A stretch of DNA of 27,471 nt from a virus: IMG/VR virus record IMGVR_UViG_3300035487_000021, positions 1 through 27,471 of that record; one strand, written 5' to 3'. The position numbers were made by a program, and so were the translations under genes. The notes beneath the pieces were generated by a model that was not told where the DNA came from, ran no database searches, and saw only the letters and a program-made list of their open reading frames with translations. Below are positions 6,541 through 14,103 of this stretch, in pieces (the first letter of the stretch is position 1; each line of letters starts with the position of its first letter).

Positions 6541-8948
6541 TGAATATAGCTGAACAAATCAAATGGGAAAGAGAATGTGTTGCCCGTGGTACTGAGAGGT
6601 ATTACGCCAATCAAGACCGCTTACGTGATACTGGACAATCAGACCAAACTGATGTGGGCAGCTATCTTCTCAAAAAGAGGTTGCAAGAAGTAGCAGACAG
6701 ACTAAAAAGTATGGCCTACGATAACACAGCAGGTCGTGGTAATAAATACAACAAACTACTCAAACAAGTTGCGGTAGACGAAGATTATATGAAAGTAGCG
6801 TACATAGGTTTACGTATCATACTAGAAAGTCAAGTAGATAAACGTAAAAACAATGTAGTTAACGTATGTATAAATATAGGTACTCGTTTAGAATCTGAAT
6901 TAAAATGCCAACTCTTTGAAGCACAACACCCAGCATACTACGGAACAGTATTAAAATCATTTAAAGAACAAAATATAACAGATTTCACTCACATGCACAA
7001 AGTAATGAATGTTAAATTTAATGAGTTCAATATTAAATGGAATCTATGGTCGCAGCTGTATAAAACACACGTAGGGCAACGTGTACTAACAGCAGTACTA
7101 GAAGTATTCGACGATGTTTTATTTATGAGCCTACGTAGAAAAGGTAGGAAAACAATATACAAAATAGACACAACTGATGCATTTGATGCGTGGTCTAAAG
7201 AATTTGAAAAAGAACGTGGACTCATGTCCCCATTCCTCCTACCACTAAAAATACCACCTAACGATTGGGTAGACACTAAGACAAACACAGCGTACTACAC
7301 CCCATCTATAAACACACAATTACCCTTGATAAAAGCACATCATGGAGAATCAAAGAAGTTTGTAGAACAACACAACCCAATACAACATATAACCGCAGTA
7401 AACAAGTTACAAAAAGTACCTTGGAAAATAAACAAACAGGTTCTTAAAGTACAACGTGAAGTTTACGAAAAGAACTTAGCAATAGGTATGCCATCAAATG
7501 AAAAAATCACACCAGCAGACTTCCCTGAAAACCTAAAAGATGTAGCAAAAGCTGTATATACAGACGCACAGAAAGAAGAGGTTACTTTATGGAAAGAGCG
7601 CGCTAAAGCCGCTTACGGTAGAGAGCAGAAACGTAAAGGTCAAGTACTAGGTTACATAAGAAGTAGTAAACTAGCGGCAGAACTAGCAGAGTGGGATAAA
7701 TTCTACTTTGCTTACACATGTGACTTTAGAGGACGTATATATTGTGCAACAACAGGGTTATCACCACAAGGTGCTGACACAGCTAAAGGCTTATTATGCT
7801 TTGCTAAAGATGTTGTATTAGGGAAAGATGGTATTAAATGGTTAGCTATTCAAGGAGCAAATACTTATGGCGAAGATAAATGCTCGTATTCCGACAGAGT
7901 ATTGTGGATACGAAACAATGAAAACAACATACGCAGAACAGTTGAAGACCCAATTACCAATCGGGAATTTTGGGGTGGGGCAGATAAACCGTATCAATTC
8001 CTTGCTTTCTGTTTTGAATGGGCAAATTGTGGCTATGGGACTAGACCCGAAGCGACTAGTAAAATTCCCGTCGGCCTCGATGGCTCTTGTAATGGACTTC
8101 AGCACTTCTCAGCAATGTTACGTGATGAAATTGGTGCAAAGGCAACAAACTTGGCAGCATCAGAGATTCCCAGTGACATATACCAGCAGGTTGCAGATGT
8201 TACTAGCAGCAAGTTACAAACAATGGATGACCCAAGAGCAGCGATATGGCTTAGAGTCGGGATTGACCGTAAGTGTGCCAAACGTCCAGTAATGACTTTA
8301 CCTTACGGAGCAACACAACAATCAGCTAGACAATACATCATGGAGTATGTAATAGAGAACTGGATTAAATTTGACTTAGATGAAAAACATCAATTCGAGT
8401 TAGCTACATTCTTAACACCTATTTTATGGGAGTCTATCGGTGAAGTTGTAGTAGCTGCAAGAGGTGCTATGAGTTGGTTACAAAAGAACAGTACAGCTGA
8501 GTTTATGAAGTGGTTAACACCAATAGGTTTCCCTGTTTACCAGTACTACCAAAAAACTAACTCTATAGAAGTTAGGACCCAATTAAATGGTGGTTGTCGT
8601 ATATGGATACAAAACTTTGATGGTGCAGACGCAACACCTAGTAAAGTAGGGCAACGAAATGGTATTGCACCAAACTTTGTACACTCTATTGATGCAACGC
8701 ATATGGTAATGACTATCAACTTAATGGCTGATGAATGTTTAGCAATGATTCATGATGATTATGGAACTCATGCAGGGCACACACAGAAGTTATTTGATAA
8801 TATAAGAACCTCATTCCATACACTGTACACAACACATAACCCAATATTAGACTGGGCCGAACAAGTAGACGCAAACATAGAATCTATACCACCTACAGGT
8901 ACTTATAGTATAGACGAGATAGTGACCGCTAACTACTTCTTTGGATAG
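6540..8948 (+). CDS. T7-type single-subunit DNA-directed RNA polymerase
   Basis: This 802-aa enzyme (T7: 883 aa) should transcribe the middle and late genes. The FRGRIY-to-PQG segment near residue 396 matches the T7 DWRGRVY region. The catalytic core is complete: D514 in LDGSCNGLQHFSAMLRDE (T7 D537), R577/K581 (T7 R627/K631), Y589 in LPYG (T7 Y639) and D739 in IHDDYG (T7 D812), preceded by IAPNFVHSIDATH. The start overlaps the endonuclease VII stop. The N-terminal 330 residues are diverged, as usual for this promoter-binding part. Position directly before the virion genes is phiKMV-like. Codons change between about 7860 and 8290, a stretch covering the first two catalytic motifs. I could not recognise its cognate promoters. 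Confidence 0.98.
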   Translation: MNIAEQIKWERECVARGTERYYANQDRLRDTGQSDQTDVGSYLLKKRLQEVADRLKSMAYDNTAGRGNKYNKLLKQVAVDEDYMKVAYIGLRIILESQVDKRKNNVVNVCINIGTRLESELKCQLFEAQHPAYYGTVLKSFKEQNITDFTHMHKVMNVKFNEFNIKWNLWSQLYKTHVGQRVLTAVLEVFDDVLFMSLRRKGRKTIYKIDTTDAFDAWSKEFEKERGLMSPFLLPLKIPPNDWVDTKTNTAYYTPSINTQLPLIKAHHGESKKFVEQHNPIQHITAVNKLQKVPWKINKQVLKVQREVYEKNLAIGMPSNEKITPADFPENLKDVAKAVYTDAQKEEVTLWKERAKAAYGREQKRKGQVLGYIRSSKLAAELAEWDKFYFAYTCDFRGRIYCATTGLSPQGADTAKGLLCFAKDVVLGKDGIKWLAIQGANTYGEDKCSYSDRVLWIRNNENNIRRTVEDPITNREFWGGADKPYQFLAFCFEWANCGYGTRPEATSKIPVGLDGSCNGLQHFSAMLRDEIGAKATNLAASEIPSDIYQQVADVTSSKLQTMDDPRAAIWLRVGIDRKCAKRPVMTLPYGATQQSARQYIMEYVIENWIKFDLDEKHQFELATFLTPILWESIGEVVVAARGAMSWLQKNSTAEFMKWLTPIGFPVYQYYQKTNSIEVRTQLNGGCRIWIQNFDGADATPSKVGQRNGIAPNFVHSIDATHMVMTINLMADECLAMIHDDYGTHAGHTQKLFDNIRTSFHTLYTTHNPILDWAEQVDANIESIPPTGTYSIDEIVTANYFFG

Positions 8949-8972
8949 CCTTGTATTAGACGAGAGAACTAT

Positions 8973-9173
8973 ATGATTAGAAAAGACCATAGTCCCGTAA
9001 ATAATTTAGCGCATACTAAGGACCCTAGGGGGTTAGTTAAGCGCGACTTAGAACATTTAGAACAAGTGTATAAACAAAGACCTATTAAACCAACCATGAC
9101 CCAAAATGAAATTATGTTTCAAGCAGGTCAACAAGACGTTATTCGTTATATCACAGATAAAATGGTGGTATAA
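8973..9173 (+). CDS. Small hypothetical protein (66 aa)
   Basis: A short basic protein with no recognised family. A GAGAGA ribosome-binding site at 8962-8967 precedes ATG 8973, and the stop overlaps the next start as TAATG, so it is translated in a coupled pair with the cupin-like gene. The C-terminal half (NEIMFQAGQQDVIRYITDKM) looks like one amphipathic helix; small proteins with a similar FQAGQ..VI..I ending occur between polymerase and portal genes in related phages, from memory. The position suggests a late-early or minor structural role, which cannot be decided here. Confidence 0.75.
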   Translation: MIRKDHSPVNNLAHTKDPRGLVKRDLEHLEQVYKQRPIKPTMTQNEIMFQAGQQDVIRYITDKMVV

Positions 9174-9622
9174 TGGATATAACTTTACTGGGGAGTTGGG
9201 AACAACTGACCGTTACAGATAGACGTGATGCAATAATGGAACTAGAAGACAGCATAAAAGCTGTAGAAAGTGAACAAGGTATCGAGATAACACCCGTCGA
9301 ATATCACTGTAATGGTGTGTATGCCAGAGAGATTAGAATACCTAAAGGTACAGCTCTAGTTGGTGAAATACACTTACAGGACCAGATTAACGTAGTATCA
9401 CAAGGAGTAATCCGAGTGTTTACAGAAAAGGGTGTACATACAATTAAAGCACCTTCAACTTTTATATCGCCAGCTGGTACTAAACGAGCAGGTTATGTTA
9501 TAGAGGATACGGTATGGACTGTATTTCACGGCACAACTAAAACGAGCGAAGAGGAAATTAGGAAAGAGTTTATAGCTCCTGATTACCATTCTTTAGATAA
9601 ACAATTGGAGCATACAAAATGA
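9173..9622 (+). CDS. Cupin-like protein of unknown function
   Basis: The 149-aa product has a helical head (residues 1-35) followed by a beta-rich middle (about 46-120) with the spacing of a single cupin jelly roll: REIRIPKGTALVGEIHLQDQINVVSQGVIRV, then an APSTFISPAGTKRAGYVIEDTVWTVFH stretch. In cupins the first motif usually supplies two histidines (HxH); here only H67 is left, so metal binding is doubtful. Proteins of this kind occur just before the portal gene in many T7-like aquatic phages and are of unknown role. The start overlaps the previous stop (TAATG) and its own stop overlaps a 15-codon frame (ATGA at 9619-9622). Confidence 0.75.
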   Translation: MDITLLGSWEQLTVTDRRDAIMELEDSIKAVESEQGIEITPVEYHCNGVYAREIRIPKGTALVGEIHLQDQINVVSQGVIRVFTEKGVHTIKAPSTFISPAGTKRAGYVIEDTVWTVFHGTTKTSEEEIRKEFIAPDYHSLDKQLEHTK

Positions 9623-9653
9623 AGCACACTACAACGTGTTTAGGAGGTGACTT

Positions 9654-9905
9654 ATCTCTTGGATAGCAACCGCAATTATAGCAACGGCATCCCTACAAGT
9701 AGGTACTGCCGCCTTACAACGTAAAGCATCGAGAAAAGCCGAAAAGCGAGCTGAAGCAGATGCATTAGAAGCAGATAAAGCAGCACGTAAAGCTGAAGCA
9801 TTCGCAGAAACAGAAGGCGAAGGTCAAGGTTCAATAGCTAATATATCACTAGAAGTCGATGATGAACTTGAGCAAGATAAGAAAGTTTCGACGGTGAGGA
9901 TTTAA
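9654..9905 (+). CDS. Small membrane-type protein with a probable ATC start
   Basis: An open frame runs from just after TGA 9648-9650 to TAA 9903-9905. It has no ATG, GTG or TTG in frame until a GTG four codons before its stop, yet AGGAGG at 9642-9647 stands six bases before ATC 9654, the ideal distance for a start. Read from there, the 83-aa product begins SWIATAIIATASLQVGTAAL after the initiator, a hydrophobic segment, then a basic and alanine/glutamate-rich helix (residues 22-55), then an acidic stretch and a basic end. It sits immediately before the portal gene, the position of T7 gp7.3, a small virion/tail assembly protein; equivalence is only a guess. A single base difference from ATG, a sequencing error or frameshifting from the upstream 15-codon frame are alternatives. 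Confidence 0.7.
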   Translation: MSWIATAIIATASLQVGTAALQRKASRKAEKRAEADALEADKAARKAEAFAETEGEGQGSIANISLEVDDELEQDKKVSTVRI

Positions 9906-9906
9906 T

Positions 9907-11445
9907 ATGAACTCAGTAGAGCATGAGAAGAAATATCTGACAGGTGACTATTTACTTAAAGGTGAATATTACATAGAGTCAGCAAAACGTGAACAAACAT
10001 TAACTCGTTCAGAACGATATGCAGGTTGGACAATCCCAACTGTATTTCCAGATGACCCGTTAACAGGTGATGATGAATTCCAAAACGATTTCCAGTCAGT
10101 GGGCGCACAAGCAGTTAATAACTTATCTAATAAGATTATGATGGCATTGTTCCAACCTTCAAGACCTTTCTTTCGTTTGACATTGACTCCTGAACAAGAA
10201 CAAGAAGTATTAGCTGAGAATATCGGCATGAACTCTACAATGATTGAAGAAGCACTTGCTGAAGGTGAGCGTGGTTCAATGCGTGAGTTAGAAAAGATTA
10301 ATGCACGAGTAACAATGACTGATTGTATTCAACAGTTAATTATTACAGGTAACAGCTTACTGTATATGCCAGAAGATAACACTATGCAATCATACTCTAT
10401 TAGAGATTATGTTATTGAGCGTGACCTTCGTGGTAACATGGTAAAGATTATTATAAGAGAAACAAAATCAATAACAAGTCTCAGTGACGAAATGGCTACA
10501 ATGGCTATGGAAGCAGGTATGACTATGACAGGCGAAGCTACCATCTATACTGCAATACAGAAAGTTGGTAAAGACCAGTTTGTTGTGTGGCAAGAATTAG
10601 AAGATTTATGCTATTGTCATGTAAGTGTTGGTCGTTATAAACAAGATGAGTTACCTTGGATTCCATTAACATGGACTCTAGCACGTAACAAAGATTATGG
10701 TACTGGTTTAGTAGAAATGTATTCAGGTGATTTTCATACACTATCCACCTTAGCTGAAGCAATATTAGATTATACAACCATTATGACTGATGTCAAAGTA
10801 CTAGTAGACCCTACTGGTATGACTAATGTTAGAACCATTAATGAAGCGTCTAGTGGTGATTACGTACATGGTCGTGAAGAAGATTTATATGTCCACTCAG
10901 CAAATGTACAAGCTGGTGCAGACTTCTTAACAAATCAATTTATGACAGTAGAACGAAGAATCGCAGCCGCTTTCCTTTTAAATAACTCAGTCACACGTGA
11001 TGCAGAACGAGTAACAGCAGAAGAGATACGAATGCAAGCGCAGGAGTTAGAAAGCTCTTACGGTGGTGTATACTCACGGTTAGCTACAGACTTACAGCTA
11101 CCATTAGCAAAACGTTTAATAACTAAATTTGACCCAGTGTTAAAAGATATTGAACCTGTTATTGTTACAGGCTTAGAATCATTATCACGTAACTCAGAGT
11201 TAGATAGAACACGCGCATTCTTTAGTGATTTAGTGCAATTAGCTGACGTACCTGAACAAGTAGCAATGCGAATTGACTATAGTAAACTTATAACTATGTT
11301 AGGTGCAGGTCATGGTATTGATTACAAAGACTTATTAAAAGATGAGAAACAAGTACAAGCAGACCAACAAGCAGCAGCAGCGCAACAAGCACAAGCAGCA
11401 GGTATGGAAGCTGGTGCAGTTAACCAAGCAACAGGAACAGAATAA
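9907..11445 (+). CDS. Portal (head-tail connector) protein, T7 gp8-like
   Basis: The 512-aa protein (T7 gp8: 536 aa) forms the dodecameric ring through which DNA is packaged and ejected. The family signature is visible at the N-terminus (ERYAGWTIPTVFP, then GAQAVNNLSNKIMMALFQPSRPFFRL), with a conserved crown/stem region near residues 360-400 (NSVTRDAERVTAEEIRMQAQELE). The C-terminus is glutamine/alanine-rich, as often seen in this family. GAGGA at 9896-9900 is six bases before ATG 9907. The stop overlaps the scaffold start as TAATG, which makes translational coupling likely. Confidence 0.96.
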   Translation: MNSVEHEKKYLTGDYLLKGEYYIESAKREQTLTRSERYAGWTIPTVFPDDPLTGDDEFQNDFQSVGAQAVNNLSNKIMMALFQPSRPFFRLTLTPEQEQEVLAENIGMNSTMIEEALAEGERGSMRELEKINARVTMTDCIQQLIITGNSLLYMPEDNTMQSYSIRDYVIERDLRGNMVKIIIRETKSITSLSDEMATMAMEAGMTMTGEATIYTAIQKVGKDQFVVWQELEDLCYCHVSVGRYKQDELPWIPLTWTLARNKDYGTGLVEMYSGDFHTLSTLAEAILDYTTIMTDVKVLVDPTGMTNVRTINEASSGDYVHGREEDLYVHSANVQAGADFLTNQFMTVERRIAAAFLLNNSVTRDAERVTAEEIRMQAQELESSYGGVYSRLATDLQLPLAKRLITKFDPVLKDIEPVIVTGLESLSRNSELDRTRAFFSDLVQLADVPEQVAMRIDYSKLITMLGAGHGIDYKDLLKDEKQVQADQQAAAAQQAQAAGMEAGAVNQATGTE

Positions 11446-12290
11446 TGACAGATACCGTTGAAACAGCTCCCACAGAGCAACCCTCTCCCAACGACAACTG
11501 GACAGAAGATTCACGATTAGACTCTAATGGTAACCCAACTGAAGTCGCCCCAATACCAGAAGAAATAGAACCAGTTACAGAAAAACCAAAAGAAGAACCC
11601 ACAGAAGAAACTACAAGTGAAGATGAACCAGCGGTGTTAGATGAGACTGAAGTAGTCACAAACGCCCCTAAGTTCGATTCATCAGCAGCGGAACAAGTTC
11701 GTTCATTCTTAACAGATGCAGGTCTAGTACCAGCCGATGTAGCGGCAATAGTAACAGAGAATAATGGTGAAGTCACACCAGAAATCTTAAAAGCTCTAGT
11801 AGAGAAACATGGTGAAGGTGTAGCTGGTTTAATTAAAGATAAACTAACTAACTTACATCAATCAAATGTAACTGCTTCTAAAGCAGCCGACAGTAAAATA
11901 TTTACACAAGTAGAGAAAGCATTTGAAGGTATGACTGAGCAAACAGGTTCAGACACATTCAAAGAACTAGCTACATGGGCCAAAGATAACATGTCCACCG
12001 CAGACCGTGGTGATATTAATAAATTATTAGCCCAAGGTGGAAAGGCAGCAGAATTAGCTGTTAATTCACTAGTACAAAGTTTTAAACAATCAGACTCGTT
12101 CGTATCTACACCTGCTAAATTATTAGTAGCTGACGACACGACATCCGAGTATGGTGGCAAGCCATTAGACAAAGCAGGATATGACCGTCAATTACGTAAA
12201 TTGATGAATGAAGGTCATGACTACGATACTAGTCCAGAAATTGCATCATTAAACAACCGACGTTCAAAATCACTTAAACGCGGTAACTAA
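11445..12290 (+). CDS. Capsid assembly scaffolding protein, T7 gp9-like
   Basis: The 281-aa product (T7 gp9: 307 aa) lies between portal and major capsid genes and has the expected composition: a long, disordered, proline- and glutamate-rich N-terminal half (residues 1-75), a helical middle, and a basic C-terminus (RRSKSLKRGN) of the type that contacts the capsid protein. Scaffolding proteins fill the prohead and are released on packaging. The TAATG overlap with portal couples its translation to it. The assignment rests on position and composition more than on a sharp motif. Confidence 0.88.
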   Translation: MTDTVETAPTEQPSPNDNWTEDSRLDSNGNPTEVAPIPEEIEPVTEKPKEEPTEETTSEDEPAVLDETEVVTNAPKFDSSAAEQVRSFLTDAGLVPADVAAIVTENNGEVTPEILKALVEKHGEGVAGLIKDKLTNLHQSNVTASKAADSKIFTQVEKAFEGMTEQTGSDTFKELATWAKDNMSTADRGDINKLLAQGGKAAELAVNSLVQSFKQSDSFVSTPAKLLVADDTTSEYGGKPLDKAGYDRQLRKLMNEGHDYDTSPEIASLNNRRSKSLKRGN

Positions 12291-12312
12291 ACTAATTTAG
12301 GAATAATATTAT

Positions 12313-13380
12313 ATGTCAATTATTGGCCAAGCAGTAGCAGCAGATCAAGTACGTTCAGGTCACCAAGGTGGTGTAGATTCAGGTAACGTAAACCCACTTT
12401 ACATCGAGCAATACGGTGGTGAAGTAGAACATCGAATCCTTAAAGATTCATTCATGCGTCAGTTCTTCAAATTCAAGACTGTTCGTGGTACAGATACCAT
12501 TACTAACGACCGTGTTGGTTCTAGTTCTTTACAGAAAGTAGCACGTGGAATCCGTCCTACTGATAATTCACCTACATTCGATAACATCTCTATCAAAGTA
12601 GATACTATCGTTTTAGCTCGTACTAACGAATTCGTTTTAGACGCATTCTTATCACACATTGATACTCGTAAAGAAATCGGTGTTGAGCATGGTAAAGAAA
12701 TCGGTAAATTCTTCGATGAGTCTTTCTTGGTTCAAGGCATCAAAGCATGTCAAGTAACTAACAAAACTCCAGATGGTAGCTTATTCGGTGGTTGGGAAGG
12801 TTCAACTCCTACCAACATTATCCGTACTGCTCCAGAAGGTTTCCAAGGTGGTACTGTACAAGTACTAGCTGGTGCTGGTGATGAGTTAGACCCTGATTTA
12901 TTAGAACTTGCAATCCAAGATTTATGTCAGAAAGTTGAAGAGAAAGATGTTGAGATTTCTGAAGCGGTACTTCTAGTACGTCCAGCTCAGTACTATGCTT
13001 TACTACGTAACAGCAAACTTATCTCACGTGATTTCAGTTCAATGAACGGTGATTACGCTAAAGGTGATGTATTAGAATCTTGTGGTGTTCGCATCCAGAA
13101 AACTAACCGTTTCCCTAAAGCTGGTGATGTTGGTGCAACTCACTTCCTATCAAATGCTGGTAACGGTAATGCGTATGACGTAACTGCAAACGACCAGAAA
13201 TGTGTTGTATGTTTGTTAATGCCTAAAGCATTGTTAGCTGGTGAAACTATCCCGTTAACTTCAGATGTATACTTCGATAAGAAAGAAATGCAATGGTTCA
13301 TTGATTCTTACTTGTCATTTGCTGTAACTCCTAACCGTGCTGAAATGGCCGCAGGTATCTTCAGCTCAACAGTAGCATAA
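12313..13380 (+). CDS. Major capsid protein, T7 gp10A-like
   Basis: The 355-aa protein (T7 gp10A: 345 aa) has the T7-type HK97-fold capsid features: the N-terminal GGVDSGNVNPLYIEQYGGEVEHRILKDS region (E-loop side), the central RGIRPTDNSPTFDNISIKVDTIVLARTNEFVLDAF segment, and a VLLVRPAQYYALL strand in the A-domain. AGGAA at 12299-12303 precedes ATG 12313. Codon use differs from the neighbours (many AAC, TTC, ACT, GCT, GGT, CGT codons), as expected for the most abundant virion protein. I see no slippery sequence near the stop, so a frameshifted minor form like T7 gp10B is not supported. A hairpin follows. Confidence 0.96.
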   Translation: MSIIGQAVAADQVRSGHQGGVDSGNVNPLYIEQYGGEVEHRILKDSFMRQFFKFKTVRGTDTITNDRVGSSSLQKVARGIRPTDNSPTFDNISIKVDTIVLARTNEFVLDAFLSHIDTRKEIGVEHGKEIGKFFDESFLVQGIKACQVTNKTPDGSLFGGWEGSTPTNIIRTAPEGFQGGTVQVLAGAGDELDPDLLELAIQDLCQKVEEKDVEISEAVLLVRPAQYYALLRNSKLISRDFSSMNGDYAKGDVLESCGVRIQKTNRFPKAGDVGATHFLSNAGNGNAYDVTANDQKCVVCLLMPKALLAGETIPLTSDVYFDKKEMQWFIDSYLSFAVTPNRAEMAAGIFSSTVA

Positions 13381-13390
13381 GTAAAACTTT

Positions 13391-13417
13391 AGAAGACCTT
13401 CAATGAGGGTCTTTTAT
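13391..13417 (+). terminator. Terminator after the major capsid gene
   Basis: AGAAGACCTTC (13391-13401) pairs with GAGGGTCTTTT (13405-13415) around an AAT loop: 11 pairs, two G-U. The 3' arm itself ends in TTTT, giving the short U-tract of an intrinsic terminator. In T7 the terminator T-phi lies at the same place, right after gene 10. The U-tract is short, so read-through to the tail genes is likely. Confidence 0.7.
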
Positions 13418-13438
13418 AAGTGGTACTATTAAACACTT

Positions 13439-13469
13439 AGATATATGAACAATTCTGTTTCATATATCT
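13439..13469 (+). promoter_or_regulatory. AT-rich perfect inverted repeat before tail tubular A
   Basis: AGATATATGAA (13439-13449) and TTCATATATCT (13459-13469) are perfect reverse complements around a 9-base loop, followed by GTTTTCTTT. It could be a second terminator in tandem with the one 20 bases upstream, an RNA processing hairpin, or a regulatory site; the T-rich stretch favours a weak terminator. The stem is nearly all A-T pairs. Confidence 0.5.
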
Positions 13470-13497
13470 GTTTTCTTTGCAAAGGAAATTAAAGAAT

Positions 13498-14094
13498 ATG
13501 AATGAATTAGAAGCAGTACAAATGCTCTTACGAGCCATTGGTTCTAGTCCAGTAAACAGCTTAAATGTTGCACACCCAGACGTTGCTAACGCTCGCGCTT
13601 GCCTTAATAGGTTGCGTAAAAGTGTACAAAAACGTGGTTGGTGGTTCAACCAAGATTACAATGTTATCTACCAACCTAATAGTTTAGGTGAAGTACGTAT
13701 ACCAGAAGCAATCACTAAGTTTGTATCGGACGATGTAAGTTTAGTTAAACGAGGTAGAAAAGTGTATAACACTCAAACACAAACGTTTATCATTGATGCC
13801 AATGTATGTGCCATTAAAACAGTACGGTCTTTAGAATGGGAAGACATGCCAGCGTGTATCCAAGAATATGCAGCCTATTTAGCTTGTGCTCAATTTATCA
13901 GTGATGAGATTGAAGACGCAAACAAAGAGGAAAAATATCAGAGGTTAGCAGGTATATCAAAAGTAGATGTAGATGAAGAAGATTTAGACTCAGCACGAGT
14001 AAATGTATTTAATAATACACGTATCTCCAGAGCACGTGGTGGTGTAACACCCTACCAACGTCGAAGCTCACTACATCCTAACAGTTATAGTTAA
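13498..14094 (+). CDS. Tail tubular protein A, T7 gp11-like
   Basis: The 198-aa protein (T7 gp11: 196 aa) forms the ring joining the portal to the nozzle. The NELEAVQMLLRAIGSSPVNSL start and the GWWFN motif near residue 46, followed by a strand-rich part and a C-terminal EYAAYLACAQF helix, are typical of the family. The frame is open from a TTG at 13477, but ATG 13498 is preferred: it starts the conserved family sequence and has AAAGGA upstream (13481-13486). It is the first gene after the double hairpin. Confidence 0.93.
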   Translation: MNELEAVQMLLRAIGSSPVNSLNVAHPDVANARACLNRLRKSVQKRGWWFNQDYNVIYQPNSLGEVRIPEAITKFVSDDVSLVKRGRKVYNTQTQTFIIDANVCAIKTVRSLEWEDMPACIQEYAAYLACAQFISDEIEDANKEEKYQRLAGISKVDVDEEDLDSARVNVFNNTRISRARGGVTPYQRRSSLHPNSYS

Positions 14095-14103
14095 GGAAAG
14101 AAC

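Noticed and set aside
7867-8292. A 141-codon frame in the +1 phase inside the RNA polymerase gene
   Set aside because: It lies within the codon-usage patch, where scarce TTA/CTA codons remove shadow stops; it has no ribosome-binding site and covers catalytic motifs of the real gene.
9659-9724. TTG 9659 as the start of the gene after AGGAGG
   Set aside because: That frame stops after about 21 codons and gives no sensible protein, whereas the frame from ATC runs to the portal gene.
12291-12312. A promoter in the gap before the major capsid gene
   Set aside because: The 22-base gap holds only an AT-rich spacer and the ribosome-binding site; a promoter could lie inside the scaffold gene, but I see no recognisable consensus.
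13340-13400. A frameshifted minor capsid form like T7 gp10B
   Set aside because: There is no slippery heptamer near the capsid stop, and a terminator hairpin follows immediately.
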